Source of the DNA: CAWBJP01 sp044867425
Lineage (GTDB): Bacteria > Actinomycetota > Acidimicrobiia > IMCC26256 > BP-133
NCBI GenBank assembly: GCA_044867425.1
Contig: JBIOUX010000178.1
Span: 1 to 64,000, forward strand
Direction: 5' to 3'
Length of the DNA stretch: 64,000 nt
Shown: one piece after another, positions 25,403 to 36,000 of the stretch
Position numbering within the stretch: position 1 is the stretch's first letter
Layout of the letters: each line of letters begins with the position of its first letter
The notes under the pieces: generated by a model
What the model saw: the letters and a program-made list of their open reading frames with translations, nothing else
The model's database searches: none
Told to the model about the DNA's origin: nothing
Position numbers and translations under genes: made by a program

Positions 25403-25786
25403 TCAGTCGATGACCGCCTCCGCCTCCAGCTCCACCAGCCAGCGGGGATCGACCAGGGCGGCGACCACCACCATGGTGGCCACCGGCCGCACGGCGCCGA
25501 ACACCTCACCGTGGACCCGGCCCACCACGACGGCGTCCTCCGGGCGGGTGATGTACATGCGGGTGCGGATCACGTGCTCGGGGCCGGCGCCGGCCTCGGC
25601 CAGGGCGGCCAGCACGATCTCCAGGCAGCGGCGGGCCTGCATCTCGGGGTCGGGGTCACAGGAACCGTCGGGCCACACCGGGGCGGTGCCCGCCACCACC
25701 ACCCGGTCCCCCACCCGCAGCGCCCGGGAGAAGCCGATCTCGGACTCGTAGGGCGATCCCGAGGCGATCCGCTGGCGCTCGTTCAC
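25403..25786 (-). CDS. RidA family protein (YjgF/UK114)
   Basis: The 127-residue protein has the usual length and motifs of the RidA family (SPYESEIGFSRALRVGDRVVVAGTAPV; HVIRTRMYIT; GRVHGEVFG; ATMVVVAALVDPRWLVELEAEAV). RidA enzymes hydrolyse reactive enamine/imine intermediates. The conserved Arg of the active site is in VIRTRMYIT. GTG 25786 is preceded 8 bases away by TAGCGT and lacks a Shine-Dalgarno sequence. Confidence 0.88.
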   Translation of the reverse strand: MNERQRIASGSPYESEIGFSRALRVGDRVVVAGTAPVWPDGSCDPDPEMQARRCLEIVLAALAEAGAGPEHVIRTRMYITRPEDAVVVGRVHGEVFGAVRPVATMVVVAALVDPRWLVELEAEAVID

Positions 25787-25794
25787 GGCCGCGC

Positions 25795-25800
25795 ACGCTA
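25795..25800 (-). promoter_or_regulatory. TANNNT-type -10 element before the RidA gene
   Basis: TAGCGT on the minus strand lies 8 bases before GTG 25786. Confidence 0.35.
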
Positions 25801-25846
25801 TGACGGATAGCCTCCGCCACCAAACAGGCATGCACGAGGAGCAGTG

Positions 25847-26614
25847 ATGGAACTGGCAGGGGCATCGGCGGTCGTGACCGGAGGGGCCTCGGGCCTGGGC
25901 GAGGCGACCACCCGGCGCCTCGTGGCGGGCGGGGCCAAGGTCGTGATCCTCGACCGCGACCAGGCCAAGGGGGAAGCCCTGGCCAAGGAGCTGGGCGACG
26001 GCGCCGCCTACACCCCGGCCGACGTCACCAGCGCCGACGACGTGGCCGCGGCGGTGGCCCATGCCGACGAGCTCGCTCCCCTGCGGGTGGCGGTGAGCTG
26101 CGCCGGGGTGGGTTGGGCGGGCCGGGTGGTGGCCCGGGACGGGACCCCCCACGACCTCGACCTGTTCCACACGGTCCTCAACATCAACCTCATCGGGACG
26201 TTCAACGTTCTGCGCCTGGCGGCGGCGGCCATGGCCAGGCACGACCCGATCGCCGACGGGGAACGGGGCGTGGTGATCAACACCGCCTCCATCGCCGCCT
26301 TCGACGGCCAGATCGGCCAGATCGCCTACGCCGCCTCCAAGGCGGGGGTGGTGGGCCTGACGCTCCCCGCCGCCCGGGACCTGGCCGCGGTGGGGATCCG
26401 GGTGGTGACCATCGCCCCCGGGACTTTTGACACGCCGATGCTCGCGCTCCTGCCCCAGGAGCAGCGCGACCTGCTGGCCAAGGGCATTCCCTTCCCTCGC
26501 CGGCTGGGCAACCCGGAAGACTTCGCCGCCCTGGTCGAGCACATCGCGGTCAACAACTACATCAACGGCGAGACCATCAGGCTCGACGGCGCCCTGCGCA
26601 TGCCGCCCAAGTAG
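25847..26614 (+). CDS. Short-chain dehydrogenase, 3-hydroxyacyl-CoA dehydrogenase type 2-like
   Basis: The 255-residue SDR has an NAD site TGGASGLGEA and an Asp after strand 2 (VVILDRD) favouring NAD. The catalytic Ser is in NTASIAAFDGQ, the Tyr and Lys in YAASK, and PGTFDTPML and the C-terminal NYINGETIRLDGALRM follow. The pattern ASIAAFDGQIGQ.AYAASKAGVVGLTLPAARDLA is characteristic of HSD10-type 3-hydroxyacyl-CoA dehydrogenases of fatty-acid or steroid oxidation. ATG 25847 is preceded by GAGGAG. It diverges from the RidA gene. Confidence 0.88.
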   Translation: MELAGASAVVTGGASGLGEATTRRLVAGGAKVVILDRDQAKGEALAKELGDGAAYTPADVTSADDVAAAVAHADELAPLRVAVSCAGVGWAGRVVARDGTPHDLDLFHTVLNINLIGTFNVLRLAAAAMARHDPIADGERGVVINTASIAAFDGQIGQIAYAASKAGVVGLTLPAARDLAAVGIRVVTIAPGTFDTPMLALLPQEQRDLLAKGIPFPRRLGNPEDFAALVEHIAVNNYINGETIRLDGALRMPPK

Positions 26615-26638
26615 GGCCACTCACCTCCGGCCCGACGA

Positions 26639-27664
26639 TCAGACGGCGATGCCGCCGCCCAGGATGTCGTCGCCCCGGTAGAGGGCGACGACCTGGCCGG
26701 GAGCGACCCGGGGCTGGGGCCGGGTGAAGCGCACCATGTCGCCCACCAGGTGGCCCGGGACGGGCTGACCGTGGGCCCGGGTCTGGACCGTCAACTCCTC
26801 GGACGCCGCCGGCCGGCCGGCCACGAACCGCAGGCCGGACAGCGCCACCCCGTCCCGGAGCAGGTCCTCGGGGCCGCCGACTGTGACCCGGCCCGAGGGG
26901 CCGTCGACGTCGATCACGTAGCGGCGCTCCCCCGCCGCCACCCCGAGGCCGCGGCGCTGCCCCACCGTGAAGGCGGCCGCGCCCCGATGGCGTCCGAGGG
27001 CCCTCCCGTCGCGGTCGACGATCTCGCCGGGGACCATCGCCCCCCGGGTGGCCAGGAAGGCCTCCCGCCCCCCGCGGGTGATGAAGCACACCTCCATGCT
27101 TTCGGGCTTGTCCGCCGTGCGCAGCCCCAGGGCGGCGGCCTCGGCTCGGACCTGCGCCTTGTCCAGGTCGCCGACGGGGAGTACCAGGCGCCCGAGGACG
27201 TCCTGGCCCAGCATGTAGAGCACGTAGGACTGGTCCTTGGCCCGGTCGGCGCCCCGCAGGAGGCGGAAGCGCCCGTCGGGACCGGGTCGCACCCGGGCAT
27301 GGTGGCCGGTGGCCAGGGCGTCGAAGCCAAGAGCGACGGCCCGGTCGGCCAGCCGGCCGAACTTGATGGCCCGGTTGCACTCCACACAGGGGTTGGGGGT
27401 GTGCCCGGCGGCGTGGGCGCCGACGTAGGGGTCGACCACGGCCGCCTCGAAGTCCTCGCCGAAGTTGAACACGTAGTGCGGGACTCCCAGCTGGGCGGCC
27501 ACCCGGCGGGCGTCCTCCACGTCGGCCACGCTGCAGCACCCGGAGTCGGACTCGCCGCCCCACAACTTGAGGGTGATCCCGGTGACGTCATGGCCGGCCT
27601 GGGCCAGCCGGGCGGCCGCCACCGAGGAGTCGACCCCGCCGCTCATGGCCACCATCATCCGCAC
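26639..27664 (-). CDS. mnmA: tRNA-specific 2-thiouridylase MnmA
   Basis: This 341-residue enzyme makes 2-thiouridine at the wobble position of Lys, Glu and Gln tRNAs. Seen: the PP-loop SGGVDSS, catalytic Cys in NPCVECNR, second Cys in MEVCFI, and tRNA-binding segments such as GHHARV and AKDQSYVLYML. GTG 27664 gives the family's usual beginning (VRMMVAMSGGVDSS). It follows the cysteine desulfurase gene by 13 bp, which would supply its sulfur. Confidence 0.95.
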   Translation of the reverse strand: MRMMVAMSGGVDSSVAAARLAQAGHDVTGITLKLWGGESDSGCCSVADVEDARRVAAQLGVPHYVFNFGEDFEAAVVDPYVGAHAAGHTPNPCVECNRAIKFGRLADRAVALGFDALATGHHARVRPGPDGRFRLLRGADRAKDQSYVLYMLGQDVLGRLVLPVGDLDKAQVRAEAAALGLRTADKPESMEVCFITRGGREAFLATRGAMVPGEIVDRDGRALGRHRGAAAFTVGQRRGLGVAAGERRYVIDVDGPSGRVTVGGPEDLLRDGVALSGLRFVAGRPAASEELTVQTRAHGQPVPGHLVGDMVRFTRPQPRVAPGQVVALYRGDDILGGGIAV

Positions 27665-27677
27665 CGCGCCGCTGCCC

Positions 27678-28856
27678 CTAGTTGCCTGCGGCCAGGCGAT
27701 GGGGGGCGGCCAGTGGGCGGAGGCGTTCGACGGCGGCGGGAATGACGGCCAGCGCCTCGTCGACATCCGTTTCCGAGGACGTCCACCCGAGGGTGAGGCG
27801 CAGCGACGCCCGGGCCCGGTCCCGGGGCATCCCCATGGCGGCCAGGACGTGGGACGGGTCCATGGCGCCGGAGGCGCACGAGGAGCCGGCGGCGGCGCAC
27901 AGCCCCTCCCGGTCGAGGAGCAGGAGCAGCGCCTCCGACTCGACGCCGGGGAAGGTCACGTGGCAGTTGTTGATCAGGCGCCGGGCGGCGTCGCCGTTGA
28001 CGGTGGTGCCGGGCAGGGCGGCCATGAGGCCGGCGGCCAGGCGGTCCCGCAGGGCGGCCACCCGGGCCGCCTCCTCGGCCCGGCGCTCGAGAGCGACGGC
28101 CAGGGCGGCGGCCATGCCCACGATCCCGGCCACGTTGTGGGTGCCCGAACGCAGGTCCCGTTCCTGGCCACCGCCGTCGATGACGGGCTGGACGTGGGTG
28201 CCCTGGCGCACCACCAGCGCCCCGACGCCCTTGGGACCGCCGAACTTGTGGGCGGAGATGGCCACCAGGGCAGCGCCGGCCGCCTCGGTGGCCACGTCCA
28301 TCCAGGCGGCGGCCTGGACGGCGTCGGTGTGGAGGACGGCCCGGGGAGCCCGCTCGGCCATGACCGCCGCCACCTCGGCCAGGGGCTGGATGGTGCCGAC
28401 CTCGTTGTTGGCCAACATCACCGACACCACCGCGGTGCGCTCGTCGAGGGCGCCGGCGAGGGCGTCGAGGTCGACGACGCCGCCGCCGTCGACGCGCACC
28501 ACGCCGACCCGGAACCCGTCCCGTTCCAGCCGCTCGACGCTGTGGAGGACGGCGTGGTGCTCGACGGCGGTGGTGACCACCCCGTCGCCGAAGCCCCGCT
28601 GGCGGGCCGAGCGGGCCGCCCCTTTGACGGCCAGGTTGTCGGCCTCCGTGCCCCCGCCGGTGAAGATGACCTCGCCGGGGCGGGCGCCGAGGGCGGCGGC
28701 CATCGTCTCCCGGGCCTCCTCGATCGCCGTCTTGGCCGCCCGGGCGGCGGCGTGCTGGCCGGAGGGGTTGCCGAACGTGCCCGAGAGGAAGGGCAGCATG
28801 GCATCCACGGCCTCGGGACGCATGGGGGTGGTGGCGGCGTGATCCAGGTAGGGCAT
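27678..28856 (-). CDS. Cysteine desulfurase (IscS/NifS class)
   Basis: This 392-residue PLP enzyme starts at ATG 28856 with GGGAGG 7 bases upstream. Motifs: YLDHAATTPM at the N-terminus, PLP-binding Lys in SAHKFGGPKG, catalytic Cys in SSCASGAMDPSHVL, and RSGTHNVAGI. It takes sulfur from cysteine as persulfide. With mnmA directly downstream it is likely the sulfur donor for tRNA thiolation. No Fe-S scaffold gene is nearby. Confidence 0.94.
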   Translation of the reverse strand: MPYLDHAATTPMRPEAVDAMLPFLSGTFGNPSGQHAAARAAKTAIEEARETMAAALGARPGEVIFTGGGTEADNLAVKGAARSARQRGFGDGVVTTAVEHHAVLHSVERLERDGFRVGVVRVDGGGVVDLDALAGALDERTAVVSVMLANNEVGTIQPLAEVAAVMAERAPRAVLHTDAVQAAAWMDVATEAAGAALVAISAHKFGGPKGVGALVVRQGTHVQPVIDGGGQERDLRSGTHNVAGIVGMAAALAVALERRAEEAARVAALRDRLAAGLMAALPGTTVNGDAARRLINNCHVTFPGVESEALLLLLDREGLCAAAGSSCASGAMDPSHVLAAMGMPRDRARASLRLTLGWTSSETDVDEALAVIPAAVERLRPLAAPHRLAAGN

Positions 28857-28885
28857 CTTTTTCCTCCCGCCGGGTCCCTGCACCC

Positions 28886-28928
28886 GGCTCCTCCAGTGCG
28901 TGGGGCCCCTGCCCCACGCCCGGCCGTG
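28886..28928 (-). repeat. 43-bp dispersed palindromic element, copy 2
   Basis: Same structure and orientation as the copy at 10700-10742: GGCTCCTCC arm, GCGTGGGG/CCCCACGC stem with a six-base loop, CGGCCGTG tail. It lies between the PaaK-like gene and the cysteine desulfurase gene, both on the minus strand. The rest of this 113-bp spacer shows no gene. Confidence 0.65.
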
Positions 28929-28969
28929 GGCCCCTAGCTTACCGGTGGCCGTTTTCGCGCCCGCCGCGG

Positions 28970-30364
28970 TCAGCGCAGGTCGCGCACGGCGCCATCGCGT
29001 TCCACCCTGGCCCGCACCTGCTCGGGGCGCTCCACCACGTACTGGGTGGCCGTCAGGGTGGCGTCCAGCTCCCGGAAGAGGGGGCCGAGCCGGTCGATGC
29101 CGGCGGGGGCGACGAAGACGATGAGCTCCTCCACGCCGTTGACCCGGCGCAGCTCGACGGCCCAGGCCGCCACCGCCGGGTGCTCGTCGAGCACCTCCAG
29201 GTTCCAGGCCCGCAACGGGGCGGGGGCGCCGTCGCCGGCCGCCACCGGCTCCGGCTCGGCTTCCGGTTCGGCTTCGACCGGCGGCGCCACGGCGGGCGCC
29301 GCGGCGCGCCGGCTGGGTGCGGGCGGGGCGGCGGCCGCCGGCGCCACTGCCCCCACCAACACCCGGGGACCGATCCGCCCGCAGGTGGGGCAACCGGAAT
29401 CGTCGATGCTGGCCCGCACGCCCGTCTTCAGCCGCAGGAAGGCGCTGCCGTGCCAGGTGAGCGACGTCCAGGCGATCTCCCCGTCGGAGAGGGTCTCGAG
29501 CCATTCGAGGTCGGGGTAGGTGTGGAAGCCCCGTCCGCCCCGGCACTCGCCCCACAGGGCCCGGACCCCGGGAGGAGCCCAGGCGCTGACCACCTCCAGG
29601 TCGCCCTCCCCCAGGCGCCGGCCCAGGGCCCGCAGGGCGTCCCGGGCCGACTCGTCGAGGGCGTCGCCCAGACACAGGAGGGTCCGCAGCCCGGGGATGC
29701 GGCGCTTGGCCGACTCGAACGCGCCCAGCGTCTGCCTGATGGCCTCGGCGTCACCGGCCAGGACCGTGGGAGCAGCCGCCGTCACCCGCTCCGGTGGGGC
29801 GTCGGGACCGAGATGGACGGCGGACACGCCGGCCTGACGGGCGCCCTCCACCAGCTGCCAGTAGGCGAGGGAGGGACCGGGGGCGGCCAGCCCCACGACC
29901 ACGTCGTCCCGGGCCACCTGGGCCAGCTGGACGACGCGCCGGCCCGCCTCCCCCAGACGCTGGACGTCCTCCCCGGAGTAGCCGATGGGGACGTCGCCTT
30001 CCAGATGCCAGTGGATCGGCTTGTAGGCCGGGTCGATGAGGTCCCGGTTGAGCTCGGCGACCTTGCCCCGCAGCTTGGCCTTGGTGATGGCCATCACCAG
30101 CCGGCGGTCGCCGAATCGGGCGATGGCCCGCTCGGTGGGGCGGAGCACGAAGGCGCCCGGCTCGGCTTCCACCTCGTTCCAGCCGGTGGGGTCCAGCTTG
30201 GCCAGGTCACCCATGCCGGTGATGCTCTTGGCGGCGAGCTTGGCCCCGTCGAAACGCCGCCGGTAGAAGGGCGAGTAGGGGTAGACGTGGTGGAGGACGT
30301 ACTCCCGTAGGAGCTCCTCCTGGAACTTGAGCCGGTTGCCGGCCTTCTCCCGGTCCCACTGCAC
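28970..30364 (-). CDS. PaaK-like (phenylacetate-CoA ligase family) protein lacking the nucleotide loop
   Basis: The 464-residue protein opens like PaaK-family adenylate-forming enzymes (a basic helix, then YPYSPFYRRRFDGAKL) and has the GCPTCGRIGPRVLVG segment typical of the C-terminal region. The P-loop motif (S/T)SGTTGxPK is not recognisable; the sequence there reads PIGYSGEDVQRL. About 50 Ala/Pro/Glu residues are inserted before the last domain. I infer a diverged, possibly non-catalytic homologue. GTG 30364 is the start used. Confidence 0.6.
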   Translation of the reverse strand: MQWDREKAGNRLKFQEELLREYVLHHVYPYSPFYRRRFDGAKLAAKSITGMGDLAKLDPTGWNEVEAEPGAFVLRPTERAIARFGDRRLVMAITKAKLRGKVAELNRDLIDPAYKPIHWHLEGDVPIGYSGEDVQRLGEAGRRVVQLAQVARDDVVVGLAAPGPSLAYWQLVEGARQAGVSAVHLGPDAPPERVTAAAPTVLAGDAEAIRQTLGAFESAKRRIPGLRTLLCLGDALDESARDALRALGRRLGEGDLEVVSAWAPPGVRALWGECRGGRGFHTYPDLEWLETLSDGEIAWTSLTWHGSAFLRLKTGVRASIDDSGCPTCGRIGPRVLVGAVAPAAAAPPAPSRRAAAPAVAPPVEAEPEAEPEPVAAGDGAPAPLRAWNLEVLDEHPAVAAWAVELRRVNGVEELIVFVAPAGIDRLGPLFRELDATLTATQYVVERPEQVRARVERDGAVRDLR

Positions 30365-30399
30365 GGCCCGCCACGTTAGTAAGTGTCACACCCACTCGG

Positions 30400-30405
30400 C
30401 ATGAT
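30400..30405 (+). promoter_or_regulatory. -10-like element before the 52-codon gene
   Basis: CATGAT, a near-consensus -10 hexamer, lies 6 bases before ATG 30412. Confidence 0.35.
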
Positions 30406-30411
30406 CTGGCC

Positions 30412-30570
30412 ATGACTACGCAGCTGCGCCTCATCAACGGAGGAGCGACCCGCCCCTGGCGGCTCGACTCCCGGACCCGGGCCATCGGCCGGCAGGGCAT
30501 CGCCCGGGCCCGCCAGGAGCTGGAGAAGGCCCGTCCTAACATCCCCGACAAGCTGCGCCGGGCGGGCTGA
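30412..30570 (+). CDS. Very small basic protein (52 residues)
   Basis: ATG 30412 to TGA 30570. The product is basic and probably helical in its second half (IGRQGIARARQELEKARP, then LRRAG). Support comes from the -10-like box at 6 bases, from a codon third-position G+C pattern typical of genes here, and from its place directly ahead of another small gene. It does not match a family I know. Confidence 0.5.
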   Translation: MTTQLRLINGGATRPWRLDSRTRAIGRQGIARARQELEKARPNIPDKLRRAG

Positions 30571-30585
30571 CATCCACAGGGACAG

Positions 30586-30591
30586 TAGGGT
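30586..30591 (+). promoter_or_regulatory. TANNNT-type -10 element
   Basis: TAGGGT lies 6 bases before GTG 30598. No Shine-Dalgarno sequence is present, so a leaderless message is likely. Confidence 0.4.
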
Positions 30592-30597
30592 TCGGGC

Positions 30598-30819
30598 GTG
30601 GCCGGATGGGGCGATGACCCGGAGCTGGAAGAGTTGCGCCGTCTGATCTACGAGGACGGCTGGGAACCGGTGCGGGCCACCATCGGCCACGGCCCGCAGG
30701 CGTCGGACACTGTGGTGGTCAGGAAGGGCGCCGAGGAGAAGACGGTCACCTCCGACCACATCGCCTTCCACCGCTTCGTGGAGGGCCTCCGGGAGGATCA
30801 CCCGAACCTCCCGTCCTGA
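30598..30819 (+). CDS. Small acidic hypothetical protein (73 residues)
   Basis: A soluble alpha/beta-like protein (ELEELRRLIYEDGWEPVRATIGHG ... KTVTSDHIAFHRFVEGLRED). The start GTG is supported by the -10-like box. It is convergent with the mutase gene, 15 bp apart. No family is recognised. Confidence 0.55.
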   Translation: MAGWGDDPELEELRRLIYEDGWEPVRATIGHGPQASDTVVVRKGAEEKTVTSDHIAFHRFVEGLREDHPNLPS

Positions 30820-30834
30820 GCCGTCCCGGGGACA

Positions 30835-32415
<1,581 letters not shown>

Positions 32416-32424
32416 AGGCCCCCA

Positions 32425-32430
32425 AGCCTA
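32425..32430 (-). promoter_or_regulatory. TANNNT-type -10 element before the mutase gene
   Basis: TAGGCT on the minus strand lies 9 bases before ATG 32415, which has no clear Shine-Dalgarno sequence. Confidence 0.35.
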
Positions 32431-32511
32431 CGGTTGACGGCCTCCCGCCGCAGAAGCCGGGCGCCGGGTGGTATCGACCCCGGAGACGGCGCCGCGGGGG
32501 ACAATGCCCCT

Positions 32512-33072
32512 ATGACCGCCGGTATGAGACGTGACGCCGTGGTGGTGCTCGTCAGCGTCCTGGCCGCCGCCGGCACCGGAGTTCCGGGCGCGCGGGCCGC
32601 CGCGCCCGCACCGGATCCGGCCGCGGCCCAGTACGAGGTCAACTTCATGACCGTCATGAGTGACCACCATCAGACGGAGGTCGACATGGCCCGGACGTGT
32701 GTGGACAAGGCCCTCCACGTCGAACTGCGCACGCTGTGCCGCGAGATCGCCGACGCCCAGGGCGACGAGATCGACACGATGCTCACCTGGCTCCGGGACT
32801 GGTACGGCATCACCTATGAGCCCCGGACCGATCCGAGCGAGCGGGAGCAGACGGATCGCATGGCCGCACTGGGCGCCCAGGACTTCGAGATCGAGTTCAT
32901 GCGGCGGATGACCGGCCACCATCGTCCGGCCATGGCGGAGAGCGACCGCTGCGTCGATCGCGCCCACCACCGCGAGCTCGCCGATCTCTGCCAGGGCATC
33001 AGCGAGCGCCAGGCCGATGACATCGACCTCATGGAGGAATGGTCGTGCGACTGGTACCGCAAGTGCCCGTGA
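32512..33072 (+). CDS. Secreted DUF305 protein
   Basis: About 186 residues with a signal peptide (VVVLVSVLAAAGTGVPGARAAA). The mature part has two internal copies of the DUF305 unit: FMTVMSDHHQTEVDMARTC and FMRRMTGHHRPAMAESDRC, each with a paired-His helix and a conserved Cys, plus ADAQGDEID/SERQADDID. DUF305 proteins are four-helix, ferritin-like extracytoplasmic proteins associated with metals. The start is ATG 32512 or 32524. Confidence 0.83.
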   Translation: MTAGMRRDAVVVLVSVLAAAGTGVPGARAAAPAPDPAAAQYEVNFMTVMSDHHQTEVDMARTCVDKALHVELRTLCREIADAQGDEIDTMLTWLRDWYGITYEPRTDPSEREQTDRMAALGAQDFEIEFMRRMTGHHRPAMAESDRCVDRAHHRELADLCQGISERQADDIDLMEEWSCDWYRKCP

Positions 33073-33097
33073 CCGGGGGAACCGTGCGGCGCGACCC

Positions 33098-36000
33098 CTA
33101 GGGTTCCGGCGGGCGGGAAGCGTCGAGTTCGCTCAAGGCGAAGGAGAGGGCCTCTCCCGCCGGCAGGCTCCGGCCGCTGGCCTCGTGCTCGGCGAAGGCA
33201 TCGGACCCCAGCGTCTTGGCCAGCCGGTCGCAGCAGCTGTTCACCTCGCTCGAGAGGACTCTCCCCCGGTGGTCGCTCCGGGCGCCGGCGGCTCCCAGGA
33301 GCCGGGCGGCGGCCACGGCGGCGCCATCCGCCTCGCACACCAGGGCCACCATCTCGAGGACTTCGTCGACCCACGCCCGGGTCCCGAGGTCGACCAGGAG
33401 GCCGAGCAGCTCCCGGAGGATGAGCCGCGGCGGGCGGCCCGACAGCAGCGCCGTCTCGCCTGCTCGGGTCAGCGCCATGACCAGAAATCCGGGAGCGGGG
33501 AGGCGGCGGGCCACGGTCACACCATCGTCGGCCAGCGCCTCGGCTTGTTCCGGTTCGCCGGCCAGGGCGGCCAGCGGAGCCAGGCTGGCCACGGCGTGGA
33601 CGCGCAACAACTCCGCCTCCACGTGGCGGCGGGTGACCTCGAGGATGTACTCGAAGTGGTCCTGAGCCCGGCGGCGCTCGCCTCGGGCCATGGCCATCCA
33701 GCCGAGGGCGTGGTGGCACCAGGCCGCCGAGAACAGGGCTTCCATCGCCTCGAAACCCTCCAGCGCCGCTCGCAGCAGCGGCTCCGCCTCAACCGGCTCG
33801 CCCCGGGACAACGCCAGCTCCCCCAGGAAGTACCGGGCCCTGGCCACTTCCGCCTCGACCCCGGCCTCGAGGCCGAGGCGGACGACTTCTCGCAGCAGTT
33901 CCTCCCCCTTCTCGATGGGGGCCCGCCCCGATCGGGGGAGCAGGACCCCGAGACCGATGAGCGCCTCCAGCCGCTCCGGGGTCACCGGCCCGACCGGACC
34001 GGGCAGCGCTCGCTCCAGCCAGTCGGAGCCCTCGAGGGGCCGGGCCCACCACCAGTAGCGCCACAGAGCCGCCGCCAGCCCGATGGCGGCCTCGTCGTCG
34101 CCTTCGGTGAACGACCACTCCAGGGCCGCCCCGAAGTTGTGGTGGTCGGTGTCGGCCTGCCGGATCCAGCTCCCCGTCGACCAGTTCCGCGTGCGTTCGA
34201 CCGGGTCCTCCTGCGTCGACGCCAGCGTCAGGAAGAAGTCCCGGTGATGGCGCCGGGCGGCGTCCCCCTCCCCCGCCTCGGCCAGCTTCTCGTTGGCGTA
34301 CTCGCGCACGATCTCGAGCAGGCGGTAGCGCACGTCGACGCCCTCGCTCTCCACGCCCACCAGGGATTTGTCCACCACGCCGGAGAGGAGATCGAGGACC
34401 TCGACGCCCTCCTGCGACCCCGGCAGCTCCCCGCATCTCGTCACCGCTTCAGCCGCCTGGAGGTCGAAGCTGCCGGGGAAGACGGCGAGGCGGCGCAGCA
34501 CGGCCTGCTCGGCCACCGGAAGCAGCTGGTAGCTCCAGTCCATCGTCGCCCGCAACGTCTGGTGGCGGGAGACGGCGGTGCGGGCTCCTCCGGTGAGGAC
34601 CCGGAATCGCTGGTCGAGGCGGCCGGCCAGGTCGTGGGCCCCGAGGACCCGGATGCGGGCGGCGGCCAGCTCGAGGGCCAGGGGAATGCCGTCCAGGCGC
34701 CGGCAGATCTGAGCCACGGCGGCCGCATTGACGGGGCTCAGACCGAATCCCGGCTGGGCGCTCCGGGCCCGCTCGCAGAACAGCGCCACCGCATCCGAGG
34801 CCTCGAGGTCGGGGAGAGCGGCGGAGTCGGGCAGGGAGAGCGGCGGCACCCTCCAGGCCACCTCGCCTCCCAACCCGAGGATCTCCCGGCTGGTCACCAG
34901 CACGGTCAGGCCGGGGCAGGCGGCCAGGAGGGAGTGGACGAGGCGCGCCGCCGCCTCGACGAGATGCTCGCTGTTGTCGAGGACGAGGAGCACCCGCTTG
35001 AGCTGGAGGTGTTCGGAGAGCCGGTCCAGGAGGGCGTCCGGGGAGCCACCCAATCCGGTGGTGGCCACGCCCAGGGCGCCGGCCACGGTCGACGTCAGCA
35101 GGGTGGGGTCCTGCAGCGGTCCGACGTCCACCAACCAGACGCCGTCGGGGAAGGTGTCGAGGACGCCGGTCACCGCCTCCAGGGCCAGGCGGGTCTTGCC
35201 CCCTCCGCCCACGCCCGTGAGGGTGACCAGGCGCGAACCCTTGACCAGGTCCCGTACGTCCTCCAGCTCTCGGGCCCGGCCGACGAAGGAGGTGAGGGAG
35301 GTGGGGAGGTTGTGCCGGCGGCGGCCGGGGGAGCGCAAGGCGGGGAAGGCGGCGGGGAGGTCGGGATGGGCGACCTGGAACACCCGCTCGGGCCGGGAGA
35401 GGTTGGCCAGGGCGTGCTCGCCCAGGTCGACGAGCGAGACCTCGACGGGGAGGTGGTCCTGGAGGAGGTCGGCGGTGGCCTGGGAGCAGAGCACCTGGCC
35501 TCCGAAGCCCAGGGAGAGGAGGCGGGCGGCCCGGTTGAGGGTGGGGCCGACGTAGTTGTCCCCACGAGGCTCGGCCGATCCGGCGTGGATGGCCATGCGG
35601 ACCCGCAGGGGGACGGGCGAGTTCCACGCCTGGGCCAGGAGGGCACGCTGGGCCGCGATGGCGGCGGCCAGGGCGTCCGACGCGGTGGAGAAGGCGGCGC
35701 ACAGACCGTCCCCGGTGTCGGCGAAAACCCGGCCCCGGCCGTCCTCCACGGCCCCGCGCAGCAGCTCGTCATGGCGGGCCAGGTCCTGCGCCATGGCGTC
35801 CTGGTCCCCTTCCCAGCGGCGGGAGCTCGCTTCGATGTCGGTGAAGAGGAAGACGACGGTGTCTTCCGGCCGGCCGGCCCCCGGTGTCCGGCCTACGCGT
35901 CGGGAAGCCCCCACCGGTGATGGCGACAGGGGTCCCTCGAGCTCGGGGCACTGGCGGAGGATCTGCTCCTCCAGCTGGCGGAGTGCCGGGGTGGGTTCGA

